Shown piece after piece: positions 1 through 12,860 of a DNA stretch of 64,000 nt. The position numbers and the translations under genes are program-made. Numbering within the stretch: position 1 is the first letter of the stretch; every line of letters starts with the position of its first letter. Origin of the DNA: Cryptomeria japonica (lineage: Eukaryota > Streptophyta > Pinopsida > Cupressales > Cupressaceae); the NCBI RefSeq assembly GCF_030272615.1, contig NC_081410.1, positions 507,121,942 through 507,185,941 of the forward strand, given 5' to 3'. The notes under the pieces were generated by a model. That model was not told the origin of the DNA and did no database searches. It saw only the letters and a program-made list of their open reading frames with translations.

Positions 1-3000
1 AGTGATTATGATTAAGTATGGTATGATCTTAGACCTGGAAGAGTCAAGTGGTAGGAAATGCACTTTATGATAACTGGGTAATACAATATGCACACTTTAA
101 CATTGATGAAATCTCCCATGTATGTTTCAATGCAATTCTTTACAAGCTTTAAAAAGTGACTAAGATCAATTCACTAGAATATAATTCTAAGAACCAATTT
201 GTATGTACATCTTAAAAATATAGGTATTTCAAGCGTTATTGTGTTCTATCGTAATTTAGGAATTCATGAACCCAACTACAAAGTTATTCACCTTTCATTG
301 AATGCCAAGGTTGTAGTAAATAAATTTTCAAAAGGTTTACTTGTGTGTGTGGGGGTTGGGTAGAGTAGTACGTAATAATAAAAGTTACACAAGGAATTGG
401 AATTATGATTATACATGGAAATTGTCATCCATGTTACTTGCTTTAATTATAGCCAATTGTAAAACTGATAATAATAGCATTTTAGAGATGTTCGGATATT
501 TTTAGAAAATTTCCACACTAATGCTATTAGATAGTTACAATACTTAACATTGGAAGTTACAAAAATGATGGAGGGCATGGAAATGGGGGAGGACCCGATG
601 AAAGAACACGGATGGGAAGTAGTTTATCGGGGGGATATTAGCATCTCTTTGATTGTTCGAAGAGAGGGGGGTGCTTTTCTGGGCTTTTCTGGAATAAATT
701 TCTCATCTTTCAAGTTGACCCGTAGTGGGACATAGGTAAGCATGCTTATTTTGTGCTCCTTGCATAATGTTTGTTCCTTCCTGCAGTAATCATTTGATTC
801 TAGTTATACCCATTAGTATTATGTTATTGTTGATAGAATCGGTTTTTCTTCTATTGGTATGTCTTCTTACTTGAAGATTATGCTATCGGACTGGTAGACC
901 AGTGCTTGCAATGTGATTTCTAAACTAAGGAATTTGTATGTTCTTCTATTGCTATCACCATGTCCCAATTTTGGTATTTTAGAGCCTGCATTTAGTGTTT
1001 GGTTTTCATGTGAGTTGTCATTATTCGACCTTCCTATTTATTCTCTGATGATTAAGGTCCACCTTATGCTTTCCTTCCTCAGTGACTAACGATGATGCCA
1101 AAGCCTTAATTTGTGTTTCTACTCTATTCCATAGTACTTGTATGAATTCTTATTTGGATGTGATGTTGTGGGTTTTTGTTCCCACGTGCTTTGTCCTTGT
1201 CAAGGCTATAAATATTTAGATAATCTTCCCCTGTCTGAACTTGACTCGAGGATCTTCGTTGCACCTCTAATGTTCCTTGAATGTTTGTGGTTTCTTCTTA
1301 TTTACATTATAGTAATCTACTTATTCTTTGTCGATGCTTGTATTGGAGTCCCTTGGTTGTTATGAATCAGTGCCTTCTGGTCATCATCTCTAGTACATTA
1401 TGGAATTAGTATTCTCTCTCTAGCTAGTTTACCCTTTGTTTAGCCTCCTTCTATGTTGGCCAAATGAGATCATCTGCAATCATCCGTCACTGATCCGCCG
1501 CCCAACCACCCCACATCAACCTCCTGTAGTCTCAAGAGTACATTTGGCCCTTCTCTATGTTTTCTCTGATTAATTTAGTCATATTACGTATAGATGCTTT
1601 CTATAGACAGATCAAGGTGCAAGCACACAAGCAAGATCCAGTTTAGCAGGCCACCTACTATTTGTCGCTCCCATAGAATTGTAGGGCTGAATAATTGGGT
1701 GAGATACCCTAAATTAATTAGCCCGTTCCTAGCATGGTATTGGTACTTCCTTTGTTGTTTGTGGCTTAATCATTGTGCTATGCATTGTACAGTCTCGTCT
1801 CCTCTTATCCTGTAGATTTATTTTGCAAAGTGTGGGGGTCCCTTTTTCCTAGTCACCGATTGGATTATAGTCAGCTTTCTTTTCCTATTAGGATGGACTA
1901 TGCAAAACCCTATATAATTATGAACTCACTCAATTATATGAACTTAAATACTTACGTATATAATTTTTTACGCATCCATTATTAAGATGGTCTGGAATCT
2001 CATAAATAGTTTATGAACCCTTGAATATTTTGAAAGACATGTCATATGATATTGTTCTTGTAATTTAACTTATGACGGTAGGTATGATTAAGTTGTTAGT
2101 ATATTAGAGAAGCTTATAGAATATATAGGATCTTATTTTTGTTAAAGAATTTAACTTTTCACCTTTCCAATCTTCATATATGTTTATGCATTTGTATATG
2201 ATATTTAAAATTTTATGAACTCCTTGGTTCTTGTCCTTCGATTGTTGTAGGATGGTAATTATGAGTTTAATTGTTTGATTCAAATTGTTTATTTATGTGT
2301 ACTTTATTTAATAGAATCCGGTATGTTCAAGTCTTTCACTCCATCAATTATTTGTCAGATAATATTAGGTGGGCAAAATTAAGGAACTTATGGAATAACT
2401 GGATTAAGGGAATCTTTTACAATTGATGGTTATTTTAAGAAATCTTGAGAGTTAATGTTAATAAGAAAAGGTTGATGTATTAGTTGTATTAATGCTTTAA
2501 GGTAAAGTAAAAGTGCCAATGAAAGGAGGAATGAATTGTCAAAGTGTTAATGTATGGGATTAGTGTATTAATGCACATGTTATATCATCCCTAGGAAGTT
2601 ATGTGAAGCTTTCATGTTGGAGTAATAGAGTTAATATTAACTATAGACTAAGGGACGTAAAGTGAATGGTTATGAAGTTGAATGTGTCTGCATTCTCTTT
2701 ATTAACATGATGTGTTCTTTGTATGTTAAGATTAACTTGTATGATATGGAACCAAGGGGACTATTGATGGGTGACTTGTGTGTTGAAATTAAAAGTTGAC
2801 TAATATTGAAATATAGATGAGCTTAATGCAATCTTCTTATTGTGAATTATATTATTTGTTTAGTTGGAATAAATATTTTTCCTTGGATAAAATCATAGAA
2901 TATATAGAATGCTTGAGTTGAGACAATTACAAGGTTCTTGGAAGGAATTTATTGATTCTCATTTGTGTTGTGTATTTTAGATTGGCTTAAGTGGACACTT

Positions 3001-4260
3001 GTGCAAAATTTTGAGGAGTATTTGATATAATTTTCTTTTATGTATATATTATACATTTATTAATATTCATTAAGAATCGCATAGTAGTTCCTTCTAGTAT
3101 CCACCAAAGTTGACTAGATATCGGTTGGGTCCATGTTAGTATTTTTTCACGATTTCTTGATGTGCAAATGGGTTATTTTATGATGCATTAGAGCCAAATG
3201 GAATGGTAAGCATATATTGGATTAGTATTCTTGTGATTATTTTAAATATTAATTTTAGAACACCTTATTTATTACTCTCATTTGCAAATTGTAAATTGTA
3301 TTAACACATTGATCTTACTCAGTTTATGCTTCCACCATACAATGGTTTGGGGAGGTAAATGTTATGGCATCGTCTTATATGAGTTAATAACCAAAACTTG
3401 GTAGAGGAATCATATAGTCATTTTATTTATGTCCTTATAAATTTTATTTCAAAACAAATAGGAGGACATTAGTTTTCATGAGGATTTTGGTCATTAGAGA
3501 ATTTTATGGACCCCATTGAGTAACAATTAGGATATTATGTTCGGGTGGTTAAGCAAAAAGTAGGGATTTTTAATTGAAGTTACAATTCCTTTGAAGTAAT
3601 GGTAAGGGATAGTAAAGATTTACTTATGATGTAATAGGGATGCTTGAATCTTGGTTATAAGAATTTGTTATGTCATAGATATTTTGATGGTGTACTAACC
3701 AATTAAAAAAATACATTGGCAAATATTTTCTTAGTACTCTTAAACAATCAATTGGTGGTTTGTTTTTAGCATATTGATTGATATTATATTAGTGCATAGT
3801 CCTTGGATTATTTAACTTTGGTCATCAATTAAAAGTGCACTAGACTATAGGAAATCATGAACTCTATGATAGGGTCTCATTATGGTCAACACCATTATGT
3901 TTAATTAGTAGTGCATACTCGACATGTGCGTACTCTTGGTTATTTCCTTGATCACTAAATCCTATTGAACTTGTGGAAAACCCACACCAAATAGTCTCTT
4001 GTATAGGATGATTCAATTCCAAGCTATTATTATTGTACTATTAGCAGTTACCCTTATCATGAATAGTAATTATTGTATGGTGAGTATAAAGCTTGAGTAC
4101 TTGTAACCCAAGCCAAACCCTTGTCTATATCAAGTTATCCATCTCTGTTTCACCTTAGTGTGTGGCAACCGACGAGAGATCTATCTAGGGGACTGGAGCC
4201 TAGAAAGGGTTGTGTACCCACTCTTATTCCATCATATTAGATGGGTTTTTAGTTGTTTTC
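1..4260. other. AT-rich intergenic DNA, no gene recognised
   Basis: Both strands were read and no protein family, RNA gene or LTR boundary can be supported. The open frames here (for example 550-735, 1138-1365 and 1594-1815) are 60-75 codons, have biased low-complexity composition and no recognisable motif, so they are treated as chance. The stretch may be decayed repeat DNA, but nothing in it proves that. Confidence 0.6.
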
Positions 4261-4270
4261 ATGAACTACG

Positions 4271-4324
4271 ATGTCTCGGCGCATTCACATAGGCAAGGCC
4301 ATTTGTGATGAGCCCCCGAGACAT
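4271..4324. repeat. Inverted repeat with 9-bp perfect stem
   Basis: ATGTCTCGG at 4271-4279 is the exact reverse complement of CCGAGACAT at 4316-4324, separated by 36 bases. The loop itself has partly complementary halves (CATTCACAT near 4282 and ATTTGTGATG near 4301), so a longer imperfect hairpin is possible. It lies in a locally GC-richer island. No transcription unit is visible around it. Confidence 0.45.
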
Positions 4325-7300
4325 TAGGTCTAGCCCTTAGGTCATGCTCCTTTTGTGTTTCCATTGATCTTACTGTACCTTTCCATTAATATGTATATCT
4401 TAATCGTCTTTATAAAATCAATAATCATCTATTGTATGATTGAATTGGTTAAAGTATTAGTATGATTGGGTGTGGAAATAACATATTCTAATATATGCTA
4501 ATCTTCTATTGTGTATCTAGACAAGTAGACAAATTTGTGGATGCAGGTCTTAGAAGTAAAGGAACTGCATGATGATGGATTGGTGAGAGAAACTTGTGAA
4601 GGAAGAAGGTATGAGTAGTTGTCCCCAGTAGAAGCCATGCAATATTGTTTATCAACATTGTATGGAAATAGTACTTGCTATAATATACATGTGTTGAGTT
4701 TCTACAAATATGTTATGTGGTCTCAAAAAACAAATTATGGTTGAACCCATCAGCCGGAAGGGGTTATTAGACTATGATGGGGCCCATCAATATGGTGAGA
4801 ATACAAATATTAGTTTTAACAACAATAGGGAGAAAAAAAATGAAATATACAAGATGTGATACATGGACCTCACAATGGAGATGGAAATTGATAACCACTC
4901 CATCTCTAATGTCATGCTTACCTAGAGATGTATGGCTATTAGTAAAATTATTGAGCAAGGATGTCATTTCAAATAGTACTATAATACTATATATATGATA
5001 TTATATTATGTCACAAAGAGTTTTGTGAAATTACACTAGCGAATGCAACTTTTAGTGGAGATACATAAGCTCAATCAAACTATTACATTAAAGCCATTGT
5101 GGTACCCCACAAGAGGAATAAATACTCAACAAAGATATACAAGAGGTTGAATGCTAGAGATAATTTACTAAAACTCAAATTCAATGTCTATTTAAATCTA
5201 TTATGATCTAGATATGTATCTTAGTGATTCTATTTATTTTTCACATGGGTTCTATCTTATTAGAAAATAATTTTGAAGAATGTTGTTTGATATTTAACTA
5301 GATTATAAATAATAGGAATATAGCATTTATGTATCATGTCAATTGCGGATATTATACATTTTCTTAGCATACCTTTATAGCTCGATTATTTGAGTGCATT
5401 TCTATGGGTTTGTTGACAAGGTACCTGGCATGGTCATTAGATCTAAACACATAACAAATACATGCACTAGTGTTAGCTCTTTAATAAGACCAAGTATCCC
5501 ATAAATATTCCAATAATGGATATTTTATATAACCATCATTATTATATAGAATAAATCATATTTACAATTCAAATAATTTAGATTATAAATTATTATTTGA
5601 CAACATTACTAGCCACAACCAGGATGTGAGCTACACATAACCATTTGTTTTTGTACGAAAAAAAGAAAGAATTGTATGTCCACTAGGTACTTGGTTACTA
5701 TATGCTAGAAGATTTTTAAATTCATCAAAGGGAATTGATGAGGTGGCCTTACAAATTTTGTGATGTAAAGACTCTTCATTATACTGCCCAAGCTTACAGT
5801 TGTTTCCTCTCTAATAATATTAAAATAAAATCATCAATCAAACAAAGCCAAGTTATACTAAGAGCTCTTATATCTAGATCTTCCTAGTTCTCATTAGTCA
5901 TATTTGTAGGTTCCTTTGACTTGCATACCAATGCCTTAAATATTCATTTTTGCACTAAAAAATCATGTATCTTGAGCTTCCAAAACTCAAAATTATTCTT
6001 CTCATTGAACTTCTCCACCTTGAACTTTTGCATTCCAAACGTTCACCATTTCATGTTGCAAAAACAAACAACAAATCCTAACAAAGTTTCTACAAAAATA
6101 AATGCTTTAATATCACTTGTCTAGCCATACAAAATCAAATAAATTTATAGCCAGGATAATCTAAAATAGAAAAGAGATGATAAAATAGAAAAATAGAATA
6201 ACATCCAATGAGGTATAGATTTATGTGGTAAAAGCTTGAAAATATGCCAAGGAAATGTTCATGGAGAAAAAATATCAATGTTCTTATTGTAAAGAATAAT
6301 TAAAATCTTTGCAATGCTAATACTATTACAAAACTAATTTGATTTTAGAGATACAAAGATATGTATAATATATTTCAAAAAAAAAAAAAACCACCATCAA
6401 ACAGTAAAAGAAACTAGATTTTTTTGTTAAGGAAATTATAGAATATCTCTTAAGGAAAAAGTAGTTATTTAAGATAAGATGAGATGATATTTTTTCATTA
6501 CTTTGTTGTCATATTCCAATATTTTCAAAATATGTAATTTAACACTATTACTGGTCAACACGTGAAAAAACATAACCTCAAAAATTACTCATGTTCAAAT
6601 TCAAATGCATTATATATACACATGTGTATGCATCTGAGTGCGTATTTGAGCATTAGGACTCATCTCCACAAGATATTTCAAGGTTTACATTATAAAAAAA
6701 CAAATCATAAATTGACAAAGAATTCAACATTTGCCATATTAAAAAAGGTAATAAGAAAAATAACTAGGATGCTTGTAGTTAAAATTAATGGTGACATGAT
6801 CAAATATTGGTTTCTTCATTTAAGCATTTCGCTTCTTTAATATGCTTGGGGTTTTGATGCTCCCATATATAATTTTCATCTAGCCAACCCTAATAAAGCT
6901 TTTACATCTATCTTAGGAAAAATGGGGTAATTAGACAAGGAATGCATGTTGATATCTAGGAAGTAGCTAAGAGTGGACCGAAAAAAATGTTTTTTAGAAG
7001 TTTTTGGGTGATTAGTTCCTTTGTTAACCATTGAGACTTGAATTAGGGTTTTGATGATCACTTTTTCTAAAACAAAAGTTCATACAAATATGACAAAGCA
7101 AATTGGAAATTTCACTTATTCAAGAATGACAATATTAAAATTTGAACTTCATAATGGAATATTGATAAAAAATATATTGTATGTCATATGATGCTAGCTT
7201 TGCCTAAAATAGTGAGCTCTTCAGAATGAACTAAGATGTCATATAATTATTTATTTCACATCACAAAAAATATGAGTTTTGTAGAAAACAACCAAGCCTT

Positions 7301-7510
7301 ACTTCATTATTGAAATTCAAATATCATGCCATGGTTGTAATCATTATACCTTTATTTCAGAGTTATTTTAAAAAATGAGTGTTTGGAATATCAAACTATT
7401 CATATGAAATTCAATGGCATTTGATAACCTATGCTTATTTCAATATGAATAAAGAGATCTTTTATCTTAATAAAACTACTTCAAATGAAACAATATTTTT
7501 TTCAATTATT
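4325..7510. other. AT-rich intergenic DNA, no gene recognised
   Basis: No supportable gene. Short frames at 4767-4998, 5921-6124 and 6562-6840 have no recognisable domains and are rich in A/T-driven codons (Lys, Asn, Ile). The region could hold old retroelement remnants, but no reverse transcriptase, integrase or gag motif could be read in any frame. Confidence 0.55.
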
Positions 7511-8830
7511 TAGGAACATGTTAGAACATGAAGTTCTTATGAGAAGTAAGTAGTTCTTGAATATGTCATTAAGGTTCAACTAATTATATAATGTCATATC
7601 AACTTTTTTTATAATTTCTACTAGTAAACACACCTTATTAACTTGCATATATTTGAATTCTTATAATCTCAATCTTAGCTAAATAAATATGAATAATTTT
7701 ATTTTAAGATAAAATTAAATACATGGATCAATTCTAGCATCACATTATTGTTTATAAGACTTTAACTTATCATTTTTAAATACTCTTTAATGCCACAATA
7801 TTTTACCATAGTTAAACTACCAGCAAATACTTTGACCACACAATGAGAATCATGTGGCATTCTCTCTTCACATTCGTAGCAACCCATTGAAAGAGACTCG
7901 ATGCATGTCACATGCTTAGTTTGAACATCTATTCATTGGGTAAAGGATCTAGAAGTCACTCATGTACCAATAACTACTATGTTCTTGCCCACCTAACCCT
8001 TCAGTTGCTATCTATAAAAATAATAGCTATCCACTTGTACACCAAGCAGTTAAAATTTGAATATTTATTTGGAGGAGATGTGAGACTTTATTGGTAACCA
8101 TAGTGCATGTATTCCAGTGTATTTGTGCATAGGTATTGATAAAATAATTTATTTGAGGAATATGTATTAGATCAATTGTTAGAAAAAATTAGGGCATACT
8201 TATTAAGGCATCAATGAATAGATATTGTGTGCAACTTGTAAATGACTACATATTCACTTTTGTGCACATAGGGAATCTTTTTACATTCATTGTACGACTC
8301 CAAAAATAAAAACAATAAGATTTTAAATCACATTCGAATTTTTATTTTTTTAAAGTTATATGAATCTGATATACCTATTAAAAACTTAGTGTGTGCAAGA
8401 TTAAGAGGCCTAGCTACTTGATCCTTTCCCTATAACCCATGTGTTCCAAGGAAACACTATGACCTTAAAGAGCAATAAGTGATTTTTTGGTTTCAGGAAA
8501 ACAACAATTTATGTCCTCAGTTGACTCAATGACTCTTCACACGTGAGCCCTTTATTTTTCCTTAACAATGAACTTAGCCTCATGTGAAATTTGGGTGTAT
8601 GACAAATCAAGTTGAATCCTACAAATTTTTAAATTTTGCAAATAATGGTATGATTTGATTTATGCACATTGCAATATGACAGAACAAACTATAATCAAGA
8701 TATGAGATTCCTTGTTTGCATTGTGTAGTGATTTGAAAGTAGAGAAAAAGGCCAAATTTATTAGTCAGAAGATTAAAATTGTGAATTTGAGCTTACTGAC
8801 ATTAGAAAGCAAGGTATCCCATTTTCTTTT
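7511..8830. repeat. Direct repeat segment A, first copy
   Basis: About 1.3 kb that recurs at 10844-12156 in the same orientation with high but imperfect identity (scattered substitutions and small indels). Both copies start with TAGGAACATGTTAGAACATG and run to a shared ...AAGCAAGGTATCCC, then C/GCTTTT. In this copy the sequence is interrupted at 8831 by the LTR of a small retroelement. The other copy continues without interruption, so it records the empty insertion site. No coding capacity was recognised in the segment. Confidence 0.9.
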
Positions 8831-9357
8831 TGATATAAATTATTCTGGTAATTCAGGGGACAATACCTAAAGAAGAATTGGTGGTATTGTAAACACATGA
8901 TAAACCATCTAAAAAATTCATTTCATTCAATATATGTTAAATTCATACAATGTTGGGACAACTCGTGAAAGAGCTGTATGCCCTTGAATCTATCCAATTT
9001 GGACAAACTCGTGGTGAAGTTGTATGCCCGAATCCATACAAGTTAGGCGAACTCGTGAAGGAGCTATATGCCTATGGACTCCATGAAAGATGAATTGGCA
9101 AACTCGATAGACGAGATGTATGTCACAGCTTGACAAAATCGTCCTAAGAGTTATATGCCTGTAACTCTATCTATTAGATTCAAATTGAGCTTATTTATAA
9201 GCTTTCAAAGAAGTTGAACTTCCACTACATTTATGTCCTCATCAGAAATCGAAGAGACAATCCAATATTGAAAGGTGATTACATTTATATGAAAATAAAA
9301 ATTGATTAAAGATTAAAATATTTCATTTAATTGAATACTCTGTCTTATTTTTTATCA
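8831..9357 (-). mobile_element. 3' LTR of a short minus-strand LTR element
   Basis: On the minus strand the LTR begins TGATAAAAAATAAG at 9357, directly after a purine-rich tract (9358-9372, AGAGGGGAGGAA read on the minus strand) that fits a polypurine tract. It ends ...TTTATATCA at 8831. The same sequence recurs at 10350-10842. Five to six bases left of it (CTTTT, 8826-8830) form the insertion side; the empty site in the second segment-A copy has CTTTT followed by ATAGG. It contains a minisatellite-like series of units. Confidence 0.8.
8956..9165. repeat. Minisatellite-like units inside the LTR
   Basis: Five degenerate units of roughly 35-50 bp share the core AACTCGTG...GAGCTGTATGCC: near 8958, 9004, 9048, 9099 and 9136. 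The same array is present in the partner LTR at about 10477-10690, so it predates this insertion and belongs to the element. Confidence 0.75.
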
Positions 9358-10349
9358 TTCCTCCCCTCTTGAGAGACAATGGACCCCATTGGCCCATCAT
9401 CTTCCGCATAAAATTCTGTTGTGCAACTTGAAAGTGCAAGTATGTCGAGATGAGAACCTATATGGTGATACCTTGCAATTGTGACGAAACAAATTCTGCT
9501 AAGCTTGAAGAAAATAAATCAGAGCTCCTCATATCTCCTATCTTCATATTAACAAGTTTTGCTGAGCTTTATTTCATACAAAAGGATTTGATTTTATTTA
9601 AGAGCTCTGTCTCAATAATCTTTGATCGTGGGTGTTAGCAATTTTATCCACATGTTGCTCGGGCCAGACATTGGTTTGAAGGGTGTTTTCGTAAGAAACT
9701 TCACTCAGGTGGATGATATTTCACCGATGTGCTTGAAGGGCGGTGTTTGCATCTACAATGGACCAAATCTGTGGTTCCCTCTGTCAGCCAGTTACCACCT
9801 CCTCGATGGTGAGGAGATGATCCATGCCTTCACCTTCCACAAAGACAAACCACAAATTACTTGCTCCAATAATTACATGCATACTCACAAACACTCAAAA
9901 GATGAGGCAACGGTGATAAGAAACTGAGGAAGAAATATTTGGGCGTTTTGGATGCCTTATCTTCTATCTGCTATGAAGAGTTGCTTCTCCACTTTGTTGT
10001 GGTGCTTGCACTTTGGCTTCCAACAGGAAACTACCGCCCTGCCGCTACTGCTTCCACCGCATCTTGCGGCCACTTCCATCGATTGTCTCCATACAGAAGA
10101 TGAAGTTTCATTGAATGAAACGTCCGAGAAGAACTAGTAGATCCATCATCATTGCATTCACTTGTGCAGGCTCATGGAGAACCAAGAATGGCTTCTCATC
10201 GTTATTATGGAGGTGGTTTTGGATTCTACATTGATGAGATTGATGTTTATTTTCGAGGAACTAGAACACTTTAAAGCACAAACTTCATTTAGGTGAGAAA
10301 ATCTACTTGTAGATGCAATTGAAAAGATTGACCTAGGCTCTGATATCAC
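9358..10349 (-). mobile_element. Internal region of short non-autonomous LTR element
   Basis: Only about 990 bp separate the two LTRs, far too little for gag-pol, and no gag, protease, integrase or RT motif is visible on either strand. The primer-binding site is at the right end and the purine tract at the left, so the element reads right to left. Plus-strand frames at 9450-9638, 9622-9927 (101 codons) and 9952-10137 run antisense to the element and match nothing I know. The 9622-9927 stretch has more gene-like composition than its surroundings and could be captured sequence, but that is speculation. In size it fits a TRIM-like or small deletion-derived element. Confidence 0.65.
10337..10349 (-). 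other. Primer-binding site (minus strand)
   Basis: Read on the minus strand, the LTR ends ...AATTCAGATCA and is followed by GTGATATCAGAGCC. This resembles the plant initiator-Met tRNA primer site TGGTATCAGAGC with one change, and it fixes the element's orientation and the inner LTR edge at 10350. Confidence 0.7.
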
Positions 10350-10842
10350 TGATCTGAATTATTTTGGTAATTCAGGGGACAATATCTAAAGAAGAATTGG
10401 TGGTATTGTAAACACATAATAAATCATCTGAAAGCTTCATTTCATGCAATATATATGTAAAATCCATACAATTTGGGGCAAACTCATGAAAGAGCTGTAT
10501 GCCCTTGAATCTATCCAATTTGGGAAAACTCGTGGTGAAGTTGTATGCCCGAGTACATGCAAGTTAGGCGAACTCATGAAGGAGTTGTATTACTGTGGAC
10601 TCCATGAGAGATGAATTGGCAAACTCAACAGATGAGATGTATGTCACAGCTTGACAAACTCGTCCTAAGAGTTGTATGCTTGTAACTCTGTCTATTACAT
10701 TCGAATTGAGCTTAGTTATAAGCTTTCAAAGAAACTGAACAACCACTACATTTATGTCCTCATTAGAAGTCGAATAGACAATCGAATATTGAAAGGTTAT
10801 TACATTTATATGAGAACAAAAATTGATTAAAGATTAAAATAT
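10350..10842 (-). mobile_element. 5' LTR of the short element, truncated
   Basis: Matches 8831-9322 along its length, including the minisatellite-like units. The last 35 bp of the partner LTR (9323-9357) are missing; the sequence switches at ...GATTAAAATATTT into AGGAACATG, the beginning of segment A copy 2. The outer LTR end and its target duplication are therefore lost on this side. Confidence 0.8.
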
Positions 10843-10843
10843 T

Positions 10844-12156
10844 TAGGAACATGTTAGAACATGAAGTTCTTATGAGAAGTAAGTAGTTCTTGAATATGTC
10901 ATTAAGGCTCAACTAATTATATTATGTCATGTCAACATTTTTATAATTTCTATTAGTAAACGCAGCATATTATCTTGCATATATTTGACTTCTTATCATC
11001 TCAATCTTAGCTAAATAAATATGAATAATTTTATTTTAAGATAAAATTAAAGACATAGATCAATTGTAGCATCACATTATTGTTTCTAAGACTTTAACCT
11101 ATCATTTGTAAATACTTTTTAATGCCACAAGCTTTTACCATGGCTAAACTACCAACAAATAGTTTGACCACACAGTGTGAATCATGTGGCATTCTCTCTT
11201 CACATTCGTAGAAACCCATTGAAAGAGACTTGATGCATGTGCATTCTTAGTTTGAACATCCATTCTTAGGGTAAAGGATCTAGAAGTCACTCATGTACCA
11301 ATAACTACTATGTTCTTGTCCACCTAACCCTTCAGTTGCTATCTATAAAAATAATAGCCATCGACTTGTACACCAAGCAGTTAAAATTTGAATATTTATT
11401 TGGAGATGTGAAACTTTATTGGTAGCCATAGTGCACGTATTCCAATGTATTTATGCATAGGTATTTGTAAAAGAATTTATTTGAGGAATATGTATTAGAT
11501 CAATTGTTAGAAAAACTAGGGCATACTTATTAAGGCATGAATGAATAGATATCGTGTGCCACTTGTAAATGACTACATATTGACTTTTGTGCACATAGCG
11601 AATCTTTTTGCATTCATTGTACCACTCCAAAAACCAAAATAATAAGCTTTTAAATCAAATTCGAAAAAATCTAAAAAGAAATTATATAGATCTTACTTAG
11701 TGTGTGCAAGATTAAGATGGTGGCTACTTGATCCTTTCTCTATAACCCATTTGTTCCAAGGAAACACTATGACCTTAAAGAGCAGTAAGCGATTTTTTGG
11801 TTTCAGGAAAACAACAATTTATGAAAACAACAATTTATGAGCTCAGTTGACTCGATGGCTCTTCACACGGGAACCTTTTATTTTTCCTTAACAATGAACT
11901 TAGCCTCATGAGAAGTTTGGGTGTATGACAAATCAAGTGGAATCCTACCAATTTTTAAATTTTGCTAATAATGGTAGGATTTGATTTATGCACATTGCAA
12001 TATGGCAGAACAAACTATGATCTAGGTATGAGATTCCTTGTTTGCATTGTGTAGTGATTTGAAAGTAGGGAAAAAGGCCAAATGCATCAGTCAGAATAAT
12101 AAAATTGTGAATCTGAGCTCACTGACATTATAAAGCAAGGTATCCCGTTCGCTTTT
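10844..12156. repeat. Direct repeat segment A, second copy (empty site)
   Basis: Second copy of 7511-8830, same orientation. It includes a short extra duplication of ACAATTTATGAAAACAACAATTTATG near 11813-11838 relative to copy 1. After the shared CTTTT it continues ATAGGAGCAAGG into the P450 3' flank with no LTR, so this copy preserves the site as it was before insertion. No gene recognised. Confidence 0.88.
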
Positions 12157-12860
12157 ATAGGAGCAAGGCAACTTCATTCTGGGGGTCTGGAATATCTGAG
12201 AGGGTTTTGAGGGATGAGTTTTAGATTAGAAGGTGATTTTGGAACAACAAAAAGTAAGATATCTAGAGTTGCAGCATTCAAAGCCCTTATAGCATGGTGA
12301 TAACTTGGTTCCTTGGAGAAAGGACAAATAAAATCTGTTTTTTTTCAATTCACATTAGTTTTTCATGTTTTGTTTTATGTATTTTTGTAAGGTTTTGGGC
12401 CTTCTGTGATAAGTGAATCCAAGTATTTGGATTTCCAATACGATTTTGGCTTGGGGTGTTTGTGACTTGACTCTTTCTGGTATTCACGGTGATTGGTTTG
12501 TACGTTTTGTTGAGCACATCTGTTTTCTTTTGTTTTGAGTGATTCACATGGTTCATTTTGTGGGTTTCATTGAACATGGAGAAACAATCATTTATATTGA
12601 GTGATTTTCATGTTTTATCTCTTTGTGGATTTCATTGAAAATGTAGAGACAATACAGACAATAATATAAATTCTCATTGTATTTTCATTTTGAAATCTCT
12701 AAATCACCTATGACAGCTTTGGTAGCATTAGAAGTCCTTAAATTTTAATTTTAAATTATAACAGATAATAATACCAAATGCATTACAGGAGTGCAACATG
12801 AATCTGATAATAACTACATATATAATAGCCATGCCAAAACACCTATCAGATGACAATCTA
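12157..12860. other. 3' flank of the P450 gene
   Basis: About 700 bp downstream (in gene orientation) of the P450 stop codon. The minus-strand frame 12350-12577 has no recognisable motif. No clear AATAAA signal was found close to the stop on the minus strand; plant polyadenylation signals are loose, so the transcript end cannot be placed. Confidence 0.5.

Noticed and set aside
1138-1365. 75-codon hydrophobic frame considered as a small membrane protein
   Set aside because: No homologue recognised and no supporting context; AT-rich DNA yields such frames by chance.
8956-9165. Repeated units considered as a CRISPR-like array
   Set aside because: Units are degenerate, without constant repeats and unique spacers, and lie in a plant retroelement LTR.
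9622-9927. 101-codon plus-strand frame inside the short LTR element, considered as a host gene fragment
   Set aside because: No family recognised, and antisense to the element; noted only as possible captured sequence.
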